Part shown: positions 1 to 10,793 of the stretch, in pieces
How positions within the stretch are numbered: position 1 is the stretch's first letter
Layout: every line of letters starts with the position of its first letter
Source: Microdochium bolleyi
Lineage: Eukaryota > Ascomycota > Sordariomycetes > Xylariales > Microdochiaceae
Length of the DNA: 64,000 nt
Assembly: GCA_001566295.1 (NCBI GenBank)
Contig: KQ964245.1
Span: forward strand, 1,927,524 to 1,991,523
Direction of reading: 5' to 3'
The notes under the pieces: generated by a model
Told to the model about the DNA's origin: nothing
Database searches by the model: none
The model's input: only the letters and a program-made list of their open reading frames with translations
Position numbers and translations under genes: made by a program

Positions 1-1102
1 AACATATCTCGAGACCACATCCCGCTTCCGTGAGGCCGGCCTCACCCACGAATCACTTTCAGACTACGCATCCGCCACGCGATGCTACCGCGCAGCGGGC
101 GCGACCTGCTGGCGCGAGTGCCTATTCACAGCAAGCCAGCAAGACCCTGCTCTGTCCACGGAAGCCCACGCCGACCTGGCCACTGCCCTCGCGGACGCCC
201 TGTACGAGGCCAAGGACTACGTCTCCGCGGCCACCATCCACATCGAGCACCTCCGCTCCCTCGAGACAGCGATCCCATACCTCTGCAAGGGATACCTCTT
301 CGCCGACGCCCAGCGCCTCTGCGTCCTACACGCCCGTCCCGATCTCCTCTCCTCCGCGGTCGACACGGGTCTCGCGGAGGCCCTGGGCAGCAGCACCGAG
401 TTCTTCGCCGACTGCAAGGCCCAGCTGCGCGCCCAGGTGCCCCGGATCATCGAGCTGCGCAAGAAGGCCGCCGAGGACCCCTTGGCCTTCTACGAGGGCG
501 AGCGCGCGGGGGGTATCGATCTCCCCGACGACGTCTCCGTCGCGGCGTCGTCCCGCATCAGCACGTCCGCGTCCCTCTTCACTCGGTACACGGGCAAGGC
601 GGGCAGCGTCGGGACCGTCGGCACGGGCGTTTCCCGGGCGACGAGCAAGAACCGGAAGCGCGAGGAGAAGAAGCGCGCCCGGGGCCGCAAGGGCACGGTG
701 TACGAGGAGGAGTACCTCGTCAACTCCGTCCGGCGGCTCGTCGAGCGGGTCGAGGGCAACAAGGCCGAGACGGAGCGGCTGGTGTTTGGGCTCGTGCGGC
801 GCGGCATGATGGAGCGCGCGCGGACGGTCGAGGGCCTGATGGCCGAGGTCGTCGAGGCCTGCAGGCTCGCCGTCCGCGAGGTCTTCCCCGCGAGCAGGGG
901 TGCGCCTGCCAAGGAAGGCGATGATGGCGACCAGGGAGGGCAGGGAGAAGGCGAGGTAGCAGGCGCGAACGGTGCTGGCGGGGAAGCGTGGGAGCCTTCC
1001 GGCGCGGATGCCGTGCTCGCGGCGATGCTGGAGGCCAAGTGGCGCACCCAAGAACCACCGGTCGTCACGGGGGTGCAGAAACTATCCATCCTTGGCTCGT
1101 GA
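1..1102 (+). CDS. ELP1: Elongator complex subunit Elp1 (IKI3), 3' part only
   Basis: The frame is open from base 2 to the TGA at 1100-1102 and gives the last 366 residues of a protein that starts outside the window. Elp1 is the scaffold of Elongator, which adds the cm5 group to wobble uridine 34 of tRNAs. The fragment begins in the helical, TPR-like part (the YLETTSRFREAGL region). It carries the conserved basic stretch encoded at 644-697 (SKNRKREEKKRARGRKGT), known in this family as a tRNA-binding and nuclear-localisation region. It then has the YEEEYLVNSVRRLVERV helix of the C-terminal dimerisation domain and ends in a Gly/Glu-rich linker and a short tail. No intron is seen in this part. 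The gene converges on the uL24m gene, with 456 bases between their stop codons. TRM9, which acts in the same wobble pathway, lies about 45 kb downstream. Confidence 0.93.
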   Translation, partial: TYLETTSRFREAGLTHESLSDYASATRCYRAAGATCWRECLFTASQQDPALSTEAHADLATALADALYEAKDYVSAATIHIEHLRSLETAIPYLCKGYLFADAQRLCVLHARPDLLSSAVDTGLAEALGSSTEFFADCKAQLRAQVPRIIELRKKAAEDPLAFYEGERAGGIDLPDDVSVAASSRISTSASLFTRYTGKAGSVGTVGTGVSRATSKNRKREEKKRARGRKGTVYEEEYLVNSVRRLVERVEGNKAETERLVFGLVRRGMMERARTVEGLMAEVVEACRLAVREVFPASRGAPAKEGDDGDQGGQGEGEVAGANGAGGEAWEPSGADAVLAAMLEAKWRTQEPPVVTGVQKLSILGS

Positions 1103-1558
1103 ATGGCGACAAGAGTGGCGGAATTGGAGGGGGGAAAATGACTGGGCGTACCGTACACAATATCAAAAACTGTCCCAGAAGAAGAGCTAGAGCTCGGCTG
1201 CAGATTTACACCTGTGAGACAGCGGTGTTGAAGTTAGCGACCAAGATGTGATCTCGCTCGTTGGGGAGAAGTGTAGCAAAGGACAGCAAAGTATACTGTG
1301 ATTGTCTTTCTCTTGCATGTCTCTTAAGCCAAGTGCTCGAAGAGAGCTTTGTATAAATCGAATCCTTGACTTTTATGTCCAGAGTACGACACAAGCAGGG
1401 CCGTATCCCGCATCTAACCCAGGCTCTAACTGGTGGCTCTACTGTGTATCCTTGGTATTTATACATACAAGTCTCTGACTCCTGCCAAGCCGGACCCTTT
1501 TTTATATGTTCGTACAATACATGTGGTTGAAATGCATCCACCCTCCAGAGCCTATCTT
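1103..1558. other. convergent 3' intergenic region, ELP1 / uL24m
   Basis: 456 bases between two convergent stop codons. The sequence has AT-rich patches near 1340-1380 and 1440-1520 that would suit 3' untranslated regions. No coding signal is seen. Confidence 0.6.
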
Positions 1559-2849
1559 TTATGACGACGGCGGAGGCGTGGCCGTATTCTCTGGCGTCGG
1601 CTCGACAACGGCCGCAGCTGGCGGTGGAGAGACGGCCTCACCAGTCTCAGCCGGCTCGACAGATGATATCGCGGCCGCGTTGAGGGTCCTCTCGCGGTTC
1701 TTGGCAATGACCTTGCCAATCTCTTCGAGCATCTCGGGCGTAAGCCTGGGCTTGCCTTTCTTCTTCTTCTCGCTGCGTTCGTGGCGGTGCAGCTCCTGCA
1801 GCGGCGTGCGGATACTGTCCATAAGCTTGGCGCGGTCCTTGACGGCCTGCACCTCGGCCTCCTTCGCGGCGATGTACTCGGGCTCGTGCCGCGTGCGGAA
1901 ACGCGAGTATTTGCCACGTAGCTCGTCCAGGACGGTCTCGGGCATCGGCGGGCGCAGCAGCGTGGGGATGAAGGTCCGCTGCTCGACGTTGATGCGCAGA
2001 GTGTCACCGGCGTGCTCCTTCACCTCCTTCACCTCCTTGGCCGGCCATGGGATTGACATGTTGAGCCCCGGTACCATGCGCGTCCATCGTTCCTTGCCGG
2101 TCACGCGATCGCGGAAGAACTCGGTCGCCACAATCTGGTTGATGATGACGTCCTTTGTGACACCCGTCGCTGGGTCCCGCACCGGGTGGACGAGGCGGAC
2201 GGACGAGATGGGCATTGGGAGCTCGAGTGTGTAGTTGGCCGGCGCTTCGGCGGACCTCAGATACGGTGGAGCACGGACGTTGGTCTATATGATAGGTATG
2301 TGGTTAGCAGGACTGACCAGCAGGAGAATATGGTGGTGAGCTCTTCTATGGCACGCAAAGCTCCGGGTTGGGCGCGCCCGAGAAGGGGACACTTGCCTTG
2401 TTCAAGCCATCAACCATCAGAGTAGCCCTCTCCAGGTCGATGCTGCCAATTTTGCCAATACGGCCCTTATCAGGCCCCTCCAGGAGGACCACACGATCGC
2501 CCGCGTGCAGGTTCAGCCTGTTGACGCCGCCCGCCCACTTGCAGCGCGCGTTGCGCTGGTCGAGTGACATTTGCCGGGAGCCGCTTGTCATGTAGCGGGC
2601 CTCGTTGATCGAGCCGTAGCTCCTGTCATTCTCGCCGATGTCAAGCTTCCGCGCGAGGGGCCCTAGTCTCCAGTCCTCCTTGACGACAGCCTTGGCCGTG
2701 TCGAGCTCTTTCTTGATGACTTGCCGCTGCTGGCCGAAATTCTGCTTCTCGGCCTTGGCTTCCCTCCTCTCCCTGGTGTCTTTGAGCTTGCGGGACCGCT
2801 TCGCAGCCACGCGCTCCGTGGTGGCGACTCGCCGTAGGATCTTTTGCAT
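1559..2849 (-). CDS. MRPL40: mitochondrial large-subunit ribosomal protein uL24m (KOW domain; yeast Mrpl40 type)
   Basis: Two exons, 2849-2397 and 2284-1559, give 392 residues. The N-terminus is rich in Lys/Arg and begins MQKILRRVATTERVAAKRSR, as expected for a mitochondrial import signal followed by an rRNA-binding tail. Residues about 115-150 are a KOW motif (AGDRVVLLEGPDKGRIGKIG), the signature of uL24, which binds 23S-type rRNA at the exit-tunnel side of the large subunit. The second exon carries the mitochondria-specific C-terminal extension and ends in a Pro/Ala-rich tail. The intron (2396-2285) begins GC, not GT: the donor is AAG|GCAAGT, the acceptor is ATATAG, and a CTGCTAAC branch site sits 18 bases before the acceptor. 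No GT donor nearby preserves the frame and the conserved GLNKTNVR junction. The gene is convergent with ELP1 and divergent from RHO1. Confidence 0.93.
2285..2396 (-). other. GC-AG intron in the uL24m gene
   Basis: 112-base phase-0 intron with donor AAG|GCAAGT. This is the strong consensus that usually accompanies GC donors, because the rest of the site pairs well with U1. It has a CTGCTAAC branch site and a TAG acceptor. Splicing here joins GLNK to TNVR inside the KOW domain. Confidence 0.85.
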
Positions 2850-4192
2850 CTTTGGGCGGCCGGTCCTCTGCGGTCTGACGTTGGGTGGTGGTGGGTGTCG
2901 TAGATGTCGTCGAGGCCGGCGTGTTGGTATGTGGCAGTGGCTCCGCCCAGGGATTTTTGGAGTCTGCAGTCAAGATTTGGCACAATTAGAGATGGGCATT
3001 GGTTAGAGGTTTAGTCCAGGAAAGGACTAGTGTGTCAAACAGTGTTGGAAACTTGAGCACTGTATTTCGCACTGCCCCGCTACCTTGATCCAGTCCTACA
3101 GAGACAGTTCATTCTGCTGGAGACCTAGATGGGCTCAGGTCTTCTGGTGGCTGAGCATGATGGCCGTTCTCTACTGTCTACAAGAAATGGTTGTAGAGTC
3201 CTTCGGGAGCGCGCACTGTCGAGTGCAGAGGCCCAGGAGGCGCACCGCCGACCCAACCGTCCTCTAGAAACAAACCTGCCTGTCGCTGGGAACCCTCGGG
3301 CCGCGCAATCAGTTGCGGACCATCGAGGTGGATCTGGAGCCTCTTGCCCTCGGAGATGGACAGGACATGGGATGGTGATGCTGGCATAGCCCGTGAGCCC
3401 ATCCACTTGTTTGATGGCATGTGCTCCCCCGTCGAGCTTCTTCAGGGCGAGCTCTGACCAAGGACAGCGTTCTCGGTAGATGACGACGTGGGGACGTTTA
3501 GGGTAGCTGCGCCCAGCGGGATGGCTGTCCCAGACACCCAGCCGCTGCTGCTCCGCCTCGGTGATCAGCAACGGCCTGACGCCGTCCACTTGAGCATGTC
3601 GGCCACGCCGGCCATCCTCCAGGGCTGCGGCACAGGACTGCTACAGTTGGGGGTGTCGTCTGTGAACGATAAGGACGGCGCGCCCTCTAGACAGTCCTCC
3701 GAAGTCAGCACTGTAGACAGACCGGCTTGTCGGCTCTGTCCAGTTTCCATCACTATTACTCCGTACGCAGTAACACCGACTCCATGCCTTAGCGTACCCT
3801 GCGTTGAGGCATCCAGGACCCGAGCAAGGGCCATCCCGTCACCGTTGACTGCTGACCAGGCTTGGAGGCGCCGCCAGCACTGACCAGACGCCTGCCCCGT
3901 GTGGACAGCCACCGCAGCCCTCGAGCCCACAGTGCACTTGCCGCGAGGCAGCCAGCCCAGCCCTGCCTGCCTCTGCTCACCTCTCTGCCTCAGGCTGCCT
4001 TGGACTAGGTACACTAGTTTAACTGCAACTGCTCCCCCAGCCAGCCAGCCCCAGCAAGCAGCAACCAGCCGTCCAGCGTCAACCCCCCTTATCCCGACAA
4101 AGCTCACTCCTCCAAGCCAGACTCCTCCTCCCTCTCCTCTGCCACCCACATCATTCACCAACAACCCCATCACCATCCACCACACATCCACC
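2850..4192. promoter_or_regulatory. divergent intergenic region, uL24m / RHO1
   Basis: 1.34 kb shared upstream region of two divergent housekeeping genes. Several overlapping open frames at 3125-3883 on both strands resemble no protein I know and lack plausible introns. The 200 bases before the RHO1 start are C/T- and CA-rich with no G-rich runs, typical of a fungal 5' leader. No TATA box is evident. Confidence 0.5.
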
Positions 4193-5441
4193 ATGGCTGA
4201 GATCCGCAGAAAGCTCGTCATCGTCGGCGACGGCGCTTGCGGAAAGACCTGCTTGCTCATGTACGTTCCGCTGCCGCTCTCACCGCAGCCCAGCCGGCCG
4301 CGGCCGCGCTCGCTGCCTGCTCTCGTGCACGCGCTGTTCCCAGTTGCATGCTAACCACCGGCTCTCGTCGCTTTGCAGCGTCTTCTCCAAGGGCACCTTC
4401 CCCGAGGTAAGACATGCCCGTCTCTCTCATCGTCTGCATCTTCGTCTGCTCTTCGCCCGCGTGTCCTCTCCATTCATGCTGCATTCGCCGCCATCGCTGC
4501 CGTCATGACCGTCGTCACACCGCTGGGCCGGCTTCGCGAGCTGTTCGCAGCTGCCAATCAGCGGCCTATCTCGGCTCCAGAGCCGCACATCAGCATCCTC
4601 TGCACCATCTTCCAGCTCGCGACAGCAACCAGCAATCATCGTCCTTGGTATCCCAGCGGCCATGTCGATGAGAACCAGCATCCGATCGCCATCACTACTT
4701 GCTGCTCGTGTCCTGCCATGCAAATGACGTCTGCCATGATTGAACCATACTGACAAGAACAACTCTTCACTATCAGGTCTACGTCCCCACCGTCTTCGAG
4801 AACTACGTCGCCGACGTCGAGGTCGATGGCAAGCATGTCGAGCTGGCCCTCTGGGATACGGCTGGCCAGGAAGACTACGACCGCCTGCGCCCCCTGTCCT
4901 ACCCCGACTCCCACGTCATCCTCATCTGCTTCGCTGTCGACTCGCCCGACTCGCTCGACAACGTTCAGGAGAAGGTCAGCAACAACCCAGCCACCCTCTC
5001 CAACATGGCACGACCATCATTATGCTGACTTAAGAACTCTTTAACAGTGGATCTCTGAGGTCATGCACTTCTGCCAAGGCCTCCCTATCATCCTTGTTGG
5101 TTGCAAGAAGGATCTGCGATACGACCCCAAGACCATCGAGGAGCTTCGCAAGACGAGCCAGAAGCCCGTTTCTCCCGAGGAGGTAAGCAAAGCGCAGCTT
5201 GTGCTTAGACGCAAGCACCTGGATCTACCCTCCAAGTCGTATCATACACTTTTGAAAGCGCGGAGCTGACCTGGACATCGACCTCTAGGGTGAGGACGTT
5301 CGTAAGAAGATTGGTGCCTACAAGTACCTCGAGTGTTCCGCCAAGACAAGTGAGGGTGTGAAGGAGATCTTTGAGCACGCCACCCGCGCCGCTCTCTTGT
5401 CCCGCACTCGCAAGGAGAAGAAGAAGTGCCTGATCCTCTAA
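4193..5441 (+). CDS. RHO1: Rho-type small GTPase Rho1
   Basis: Five exons (4193-4260, 4379-4406, 4777-4974, 5048-5182, 5289-5441) give exactly 193 residues, the usual Rho1 length. The P-loop is GDGACGKTC (12-20), the effector loop is YVPTVFENYVAD (34-45), switch II is DTAGQ (59-63), the base-recognition motifs are GCKKD (116-120) and CSAK (159-162), and there is a polybasic tail followed by CLIL (190-193). A CAAX box ending in Leu predicts geranylgeranylation. Rho1 switches on glucan synthase and protein kinase C of the cell-wall integrity pathway at the plasma membrane; that role is family knowledge. All donors are GTANGT- or GTCAGC-type. Intron 1 (4261-4378) splits the Ile codon right after the P-loop, and exon 2 has only 28 bases. 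Intron 2 (4407-4776) is unusually long at 370 bases. Confidence 0.98.
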
Positions 5442-6833
5442 GCCATCTCCCTTGCTATCATTTCGGCGCAATAGCTTCTCGCCGGCGCCTGCGGCCTCTA
5501 ATTCGAAAGCCCCATCACCGTATAACAAAGGCTATCTTGGCTTCAGGGGATGGCGGGAGCTGGTTAGCTATCGGCATTTCGACCACCGCCTGAGCTGGAA
5601 CACAAATCAAGTACCCCCGTGCTGTCTGACGCAGGCGGCCATCCGGGGATGGCGACTGGCTGAAGCGAAGCCACCCTACATCGGCCTGGATAAAGGGCCA
5701 GCAGGGATACAGGTTCTGCTGTGGGTCATGCTACCCAAGAGTCCGGACGACGACAGCGAAAGTACAGGATGGGCTGGAACAGGCATTGTTGGGGTTTTCT
5801 GCACGGGAACTGCGTTTTGTTTTGTGTTCGTCTGCCTAACGTGATCAGGTTGGCGTCATTCCGCCATGAGCGAACACGGCTATACCATACATCTCTTTTA
5901 TTACTCTCTCGCAAGAAGCTACCATGCAATCCTGCGTGTAAACCGAACCGGGAGGTGGGCATTGGCTGCTTGGGACTGCTTTTCCTTACGTATCTGTCTC
6001 TTTCCCAATGGCAACGTTGTGTTAATTCCCAGCGATGCATTGTCTATGTCTTTGCAACCACGTCTGTCTCTTGTCGCCTTGCGTGACATCATGGACCTTA
6101 GTTTGTTGTTTGGTGCTGGCCAGTCACCACTGTCGAGTTTCAACTCCAGCACGTGCTTGTGTACGTGACCTAAAATACGACCCTGGGCTGGCTCTACATT
6201 CAAAACAGAACCAGGATTCCCATTTGCGTTCGCACACTTGCAGCGCAGTGGTGGATGGAAGTCTTGTCCGTCTTCACTTATCTCCTTTGTCACAAGCAGC
6301 CACAGCATGGCCTCGGAGATTATGAAGGTTCATAGGTATCGCCAGGGTTTGGTGATTCGGGGGAAACGACCGTCTGCATACTATCGCATCTGTGATGAAC
6401 GCCACAACTTGTCCGTCTTTCCGCCCAGCCTGCTCTCTCTGCGAAACGAGGGAATTCAAGACCAAGAAGGACTGCCATATCCTGCTGCATGGCAAATGAG
6501 CGTGTTTAGGAGATAAAAGTCAAGTTGGAGGAATCAACCGATGCCAGAAAACCCTCCACGCCCACGCCCACGCCCGCTCCCGCAATCCCATGCTCACTCG
6601 TCATCTGCAACTCCAGAAACTCCTGTTCGTCTCGTCATGCTCGTCGTCATCGTCATTTCAATCCCACTCTCGTCTCAGCTTCATCGTCATCATTCGTCGC
6701 TCGTTGTTACATCTTCGTCGTCATCGCTTCGTCTCTTCTTCTCTCGTTGTCCCTTCCTATCCAGTCGTGCTGCCAGTCCGGCAGTGGGTGAATCACACCA
6801 TGGTTCCTCTGGATGCCAAGACGGGTCGGAAAT
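5442..6833. other. intergenic region downstream of RHO1
   Basis: 1.39 kb. It should include the RHO1 3' untranslated region and that of the small Cys-rich gene on the other strand. A short run of CGCCCA units lies near 6557-6580. Open frames here are short and resemble nothing known. Confidence 0.5.
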
Positions 6834-7078
6834 CTACTGGGGGCAGCTCTGTTTCCGCAGGGACACACAAGGAATGGTCAGCATGACTGGGACTTAGAGG
6901 GAAGGGCCGGAGACAGAAGCCAGAGGGCAGTTCTTTCTCTCTTGAGAAAGAGAGATAGACAAGGGGGGTAAGAGAGAGGGGGGAAGAGAGAAAAATCACT
7001 CACGGCACCGCAGGAGCTGCAGGACTTGGTGCTGCCCTCGAAGCTGGCACCGCACTTGGGGCAGGATGAGTTGTGCAT
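6834..7078 (-). CDS. spliced 29-residue Cys-rich peptide with two CxxC pairs
   Basis: Two exons, 7078-7004 and 6848-6834, encode a 29-residue product that starts MHNSSCPKCGASF and ends KSCSSCGASCPQ. The intron (7003-6849, 155 bases) has a GTGAGT donor after codon 25, an ATGCTGACC branch site and an AACAG acceptor. The phase-0 joint gives GA|SCPQ and a stop. The peptide has five cysteines: CPKC at 6-9, CSSC at 20-23, and Cys27. It contains two near-repeats of the form CxxCGAS, so it looks like a minimal zinc-ribbon or metal-binding peptide. It has no signal peptide and no hydrophobic segment, so it should be cytosolic. The repeat symmetry and canonical splice sites argue for a real gene. I recognise the style from small fungal peptides loosely called metallothionein-like but cannot name a family. 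It would be missed by length-filtered gene finders. Confidence 0.72.
6932..7000. repeat. GA-rich (polypurine) low-complexity tract
   Basis: GA-rich on the + strand, so it is a polypyrimidine tract inside the intron of the 29-residue peptide gene, just after its donor. It makes the intron longer than its neighbours' introns. Confidence 0.8.
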
Positions 7079-7232
7079 GTTGGCGGAGTTTGGTTGAAAG
7101 AGGGGACGAAGAGATAAAGCGTTTGTTGTTCTCGTGGGTTCGGCGAGGAGGTTGTGAGTCTTGGTAGTGGGAAGGAGGAGGTACGGTCCGGTCTCGAGTG
7201 TCTGGAGAGAGATATGTAAGAAGGATATAGAC

Positions 7233-7257
7233 GGGCAGGCAGGCAGGTAGGCAGGCA
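7233..7257. repeat. (GGCA)n microsatellite
   Basis: About six tetranucleotide units GGCA with one GGTA variant, lying 155 bases upstream of the small Cys-rich gene's ATG. Confidence 0.85.
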
Positions 7258-7383
7258 ATCACGAGGACGATGAATGGGCAGCAGCAAGCAGAAGGAGGAC
7301 CCCTCTTTCTGACCTGCAGGCCCCCTCCCTCATCCTCTCCACCCAACCACGGGACCCTTGACGATGATTACTCCCAGATAGTG

Positions 7384-7407
7384 AAAGAGAGAGAGAGGGA
7401 GAGAGGC
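7384..7407. repeat. (GA)n microsatellite
   Basis: A run of GA/GGA units, about 310 bases upstream of the small Cys-rich gene; CT-rich on that gene's sense strand. Confidence 0.8.
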
Positions 7408-8721
7408 GCGTACCGGAGCCCGTGGACGCTCCGGGATAGCAAAGAGTCTTGGCCAGGCGTGCGGGTTCACCTACTGTCAAGGCTCTGCACCAGTATGTGA
7501 AGCAGGATGTCGTCGGGATGAAGTTGAGACGTTATGGTTGTCCCTCTGGACTAAGTACATAGTCATCTCTATCTATACATGGGGCCTGACAGGCGCTGGG
7601 TCGATCATCAAGCTCCCCGGCTCATGAGGCCTGGCACAGCTTCCCTGCTTGTTCTCAGCAGGAGCCTACAAAGACTTCGACTCTGCAACTTCTTGTAAGA
7701 GTTCTCAGTGTCGTCGGCATCTCACGGCCAGATATACAGCCGCAGCACTCAACAGTTGACGACCGACCTGAGTAGCGAGGGACACCAAGTGTACTTCCGC
7801 CATGGAAGCATGCCACCTCCATGCTCCTGTTCACACTCACGCATCACGGTAGACACTCGTTGAGAGAAGTTCACTCCCTGTCTACCAAACCTTGTGTGGT
7901 TTGGCTCGCGAACCCCGCTCCCCACCACCCGACGATAGGCGATCACGCCCCCACGCACCGCGACGGCATACCCCAGCCCCAGTCCGAACTTCCCGTGTCA
8001 CCTTGCATGAACACGCCGCGCGCCAGCCTCGTCAGAGCCATCACGCGGACTAGGGGTTTGGGGGGAAATGGGGACGGGGAGGGGGACAACCGGACGTGTC
8101 TGCAGCTGTCATTGGGCCAGCGAATCCCGCCTGCCATGCATGTCACTGTCTCATGTCAATCGGGGCTGCAGCACGTGGTTCGCCAGATCTGGAAGAAACG
8201 GGGTAGACATTTGTCCCAACAACGTTCATGGCCACGTAGTGAACAGGAAGGGGAAAGGTTACATTACCAGCTTACAAAAGTCCTGGATCATCTTTTGCGA
8301 GGAACGAAGATGTAGCCAATCATCGCCACTGCGATAGCACTGCAACACACGTGTAGGGCGTGACCGCTTCCACGGCCCAAGTCCTGCTGCAGCAATGCAG
8401 CCACCGTTATGACTGCGATCCTCCGGATTCCCCGAGTCAGGCTGGCAGCCCTGCCTGCGGATCCTGGGCCTCGGCGAAGCACGAGACTGTAAACACGCTT
8501 CGCTTTGTGTCGGCATGAGCCGGGCTGAGTGCTGGCTCACATGTCGTGTATTGACATGCAAGTGACAGACACCATGTCCTGTCCTCGCATCTATCACGGC
8601 AGCGAGCTTGTAGAAGGGTGACTTCAATGTACGTAGCTCGGGAGCTTGATTTACTATATACATGGATAACACTATCCACGTGACGCGAGAATCAGGAAGC
8701 CAGTCCAATTCGAAGAAAGGT

Positions 8722-10793
8722 CTATACACATATAGAGTTCTCATCGCCGCCTAGCGAAAGGGTATCAAGTTAGCAGAAGCCCCGAGAAGGTGTTTTCCCA
8801 GACAGCGGGATAAATAATGCACACATACCCTTGATCATCTTCCCGATGGACTGGAACATGCTGACAACCATCACTGTCGAGCCGAACGCCACGACGGCCC
8901 ACGCCATCCACGTCCTCCACGACGGCGTGCTGAGCTTGATGTAGCACAAAGGGGGCAGGATGTACGCCAGCGCACACGCGCTCGTGGCGCCCACGAGGTC
9001 AAAGACCGCGCCGACATCACACGTAAGCAGGCTGATGCCCATGGCTGAGACGACGAGCGAGGAGCTCAGGATGAGGTGCAGGTTCATGTTGAACGGCTCG
9101 CCCGGGAAGTAGTAATTGAGCATGACCTCGCGGCACACAAACGCCTCGAGCGGCAAGGTGGTCAACATGTTGAAGCCGAAGCACAGCCGGGCGATCGTGA
9201 CCATGGTGTTGTCCGCGGGGAAGTTGTTGAGCACGTTGCCCTTCGTCTTGTCGCCAAAGGTCAGGAACCCGACGAGCGCCATGGTTATGCAGGCCAAGGT
9301 CGAGACGCCCATGCTGTAGTGCGTGACGCGCGAGAAGCGGTCGATCGTGGGCGTCTCGAGGGATCCATAGATCAGGAGCGAGTTGTGGTGGCAGACAAAT
9401 GCTGGAGGTCGGGGCTCGTGTCAGCTGATAATGAGCTTCATGGCCTTTTAGGGTAGCCAGTGACTCCAGACGGACGGTATCAAACAGCAATGCCTTACCA
9501 AATGATATTACACCAACGGCTTGCATGAAACCGGTGTTCAATGTTAACAGTGGCGTATTGAAGCTCCCGCGGCTCTCTGCTGGTGCAAAGGCGCTCTGGA
9601 TCACGACCGTGAGCACGATGACGGTCATGCTGATGAGCGCCATAGTGCTCGCTTTCGCCAGCTATATGGCAGGGTGCCAGTATTAGCCGCGAGTCCACAT
9701 CACAACGAGACCATCCAGGATAGCTCACCTTTGTGATATCACGATATAATGTCAATGGGTAGCTCACGCCCAGCACGAACAGCGCGATGACAAACTGCCG
9801 GTTTCCGAGCAGCCAGAAGACAGGCATCTCGTGCAGGCCGGGCCATATCGCGCGGAACACCTGCGGTATCGAGTCGCCCACGATCACGCAGAACGCGACC
9901 ATTCCGCCAAACGCAAAGACCCACTGGGCCGCGCTGATGGCGACTAGGCCTGTGCGGCCGAAGCAGTGCTCGACAGTGCCCTGGAACGAGTGCGCGCCGC
10001 TGAGCTTGCTGTTGATGACGATGAGTCGGATCGTCCAGTCAACGACGAACGTCAGGCCGATCAGCAGCGCGATCCCGGACACCATGCCCGCCTGCCGCAT
10101 AGCGTACGGCTGCCCGATGATGCCCGCCCCTATGATGCTGTTGGCCATGTTCATGAAAGCCTCGCGCAGGCCAGACTTCGGCCGCAGCCGCTCCTCGTCC
10201 GCCCAGTCGTCCGCGTCCTCGGCGCTGAGGAACGCGCTGTTGGCCAGCGCCACGGAGGGTGCGACAATGTCCGTAAGCAGCGGGTATCGCGAGCCTCCGG
10301 CGCCGCTCCCGTCGCTCCCGCGCGAGTCGGTGCTCAACCGGCCCAAGCTATCGGGCTCCATGACGTCGAAGTAGCCGCCAGGGGCATGGAGGCTGTTGCC
10401 ACGACGGCCATTCCCGGCACCAGCGGCAGGGCCATTCGCTGTGCCGCCTGCCGTCGTTGTCGAAGGTATATCTGTAGTGTGGAGGTCGAAGCGTACTCGG
10501 TTCGGTGTACGAGGCGTTCGTGGCCCGCCGCCGGTTGAGCCCAATCTGCTATTGTCATCCGCAGAGGCAAGTGTGTCGCTGCTGCTGTTGTCGCTATGGC
10601 CAGGGCGCACTATGATGGCCGAGGTGTTGTCGTGGCTGTCATCGTCGTCGTCATCGTCGGATATGCTACCGCCAGCGAGCAAGCCGTGTTCTTCTTCGTT
10701 TGTTGGGGTGCGAGATGTGGCACCTGGCGTGCCGCGGTGGCCGCCATGGGTTGTGGAGGAGCGACCCTGCTTCGATGTCTTGGCCTTGGCCAT
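8722..10793 (-). CDS. vacuolar amino-acid transporter, AVT/SLC38 type
   Basis: Four exons (10793-9729, 9661-9499, 9401-8829, 8750-8722) give 609 residues. The first 205 or so residues are hydrophilic and disordered, rich in Ser, Asp and Gly, with an acidic run of seven Asp. The membrane part opens with the family signature FMNMANSIIGAGIIGQPYA (about 214-232), the unwound first helix that holds substrate in this superfamily. It then has about ten further hydrophobic helices, including DWTIRLIVINSKLSG and FDLVGATSACALAYILPP. The motif and long N-terminus fit fungal vacuolar AVT proteins, closest in my reading to yeast Avt2, which move neutral amino acids across the vacuole or endosome membrane; substrate and direction are not readable from sequence. 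The last intron has a CTGCTAAC branch site and leaves a nine-codon final exon. Confidence 0.88.

Larger units (their letters stand above)
7079..8721. promoter_or_regulatory. upstream region of the small Cys-rich gene; 3' flank of the transporter
   Basis: 1.64 kb. It should hold the promoter of the 29-residue peptide gene and the 3' flank of the transporter gene. It includes two simple-sequence tracts (7233-7257 and 7384-7407). Nothing coding is supported. Confidence 0.45.

Noticed and set aside
326..1051. 241-residue open frame on the - strand
   Set aside because: Antisense of ELP1, with low-complexity Ala/Arg/Leu composition and no known motif.
3125..3883. Overlapping frames on both strands between uL24m and RHO1
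   Set aside because: No homology I recognise and no exon chain; more likely promoter or leader sequence.
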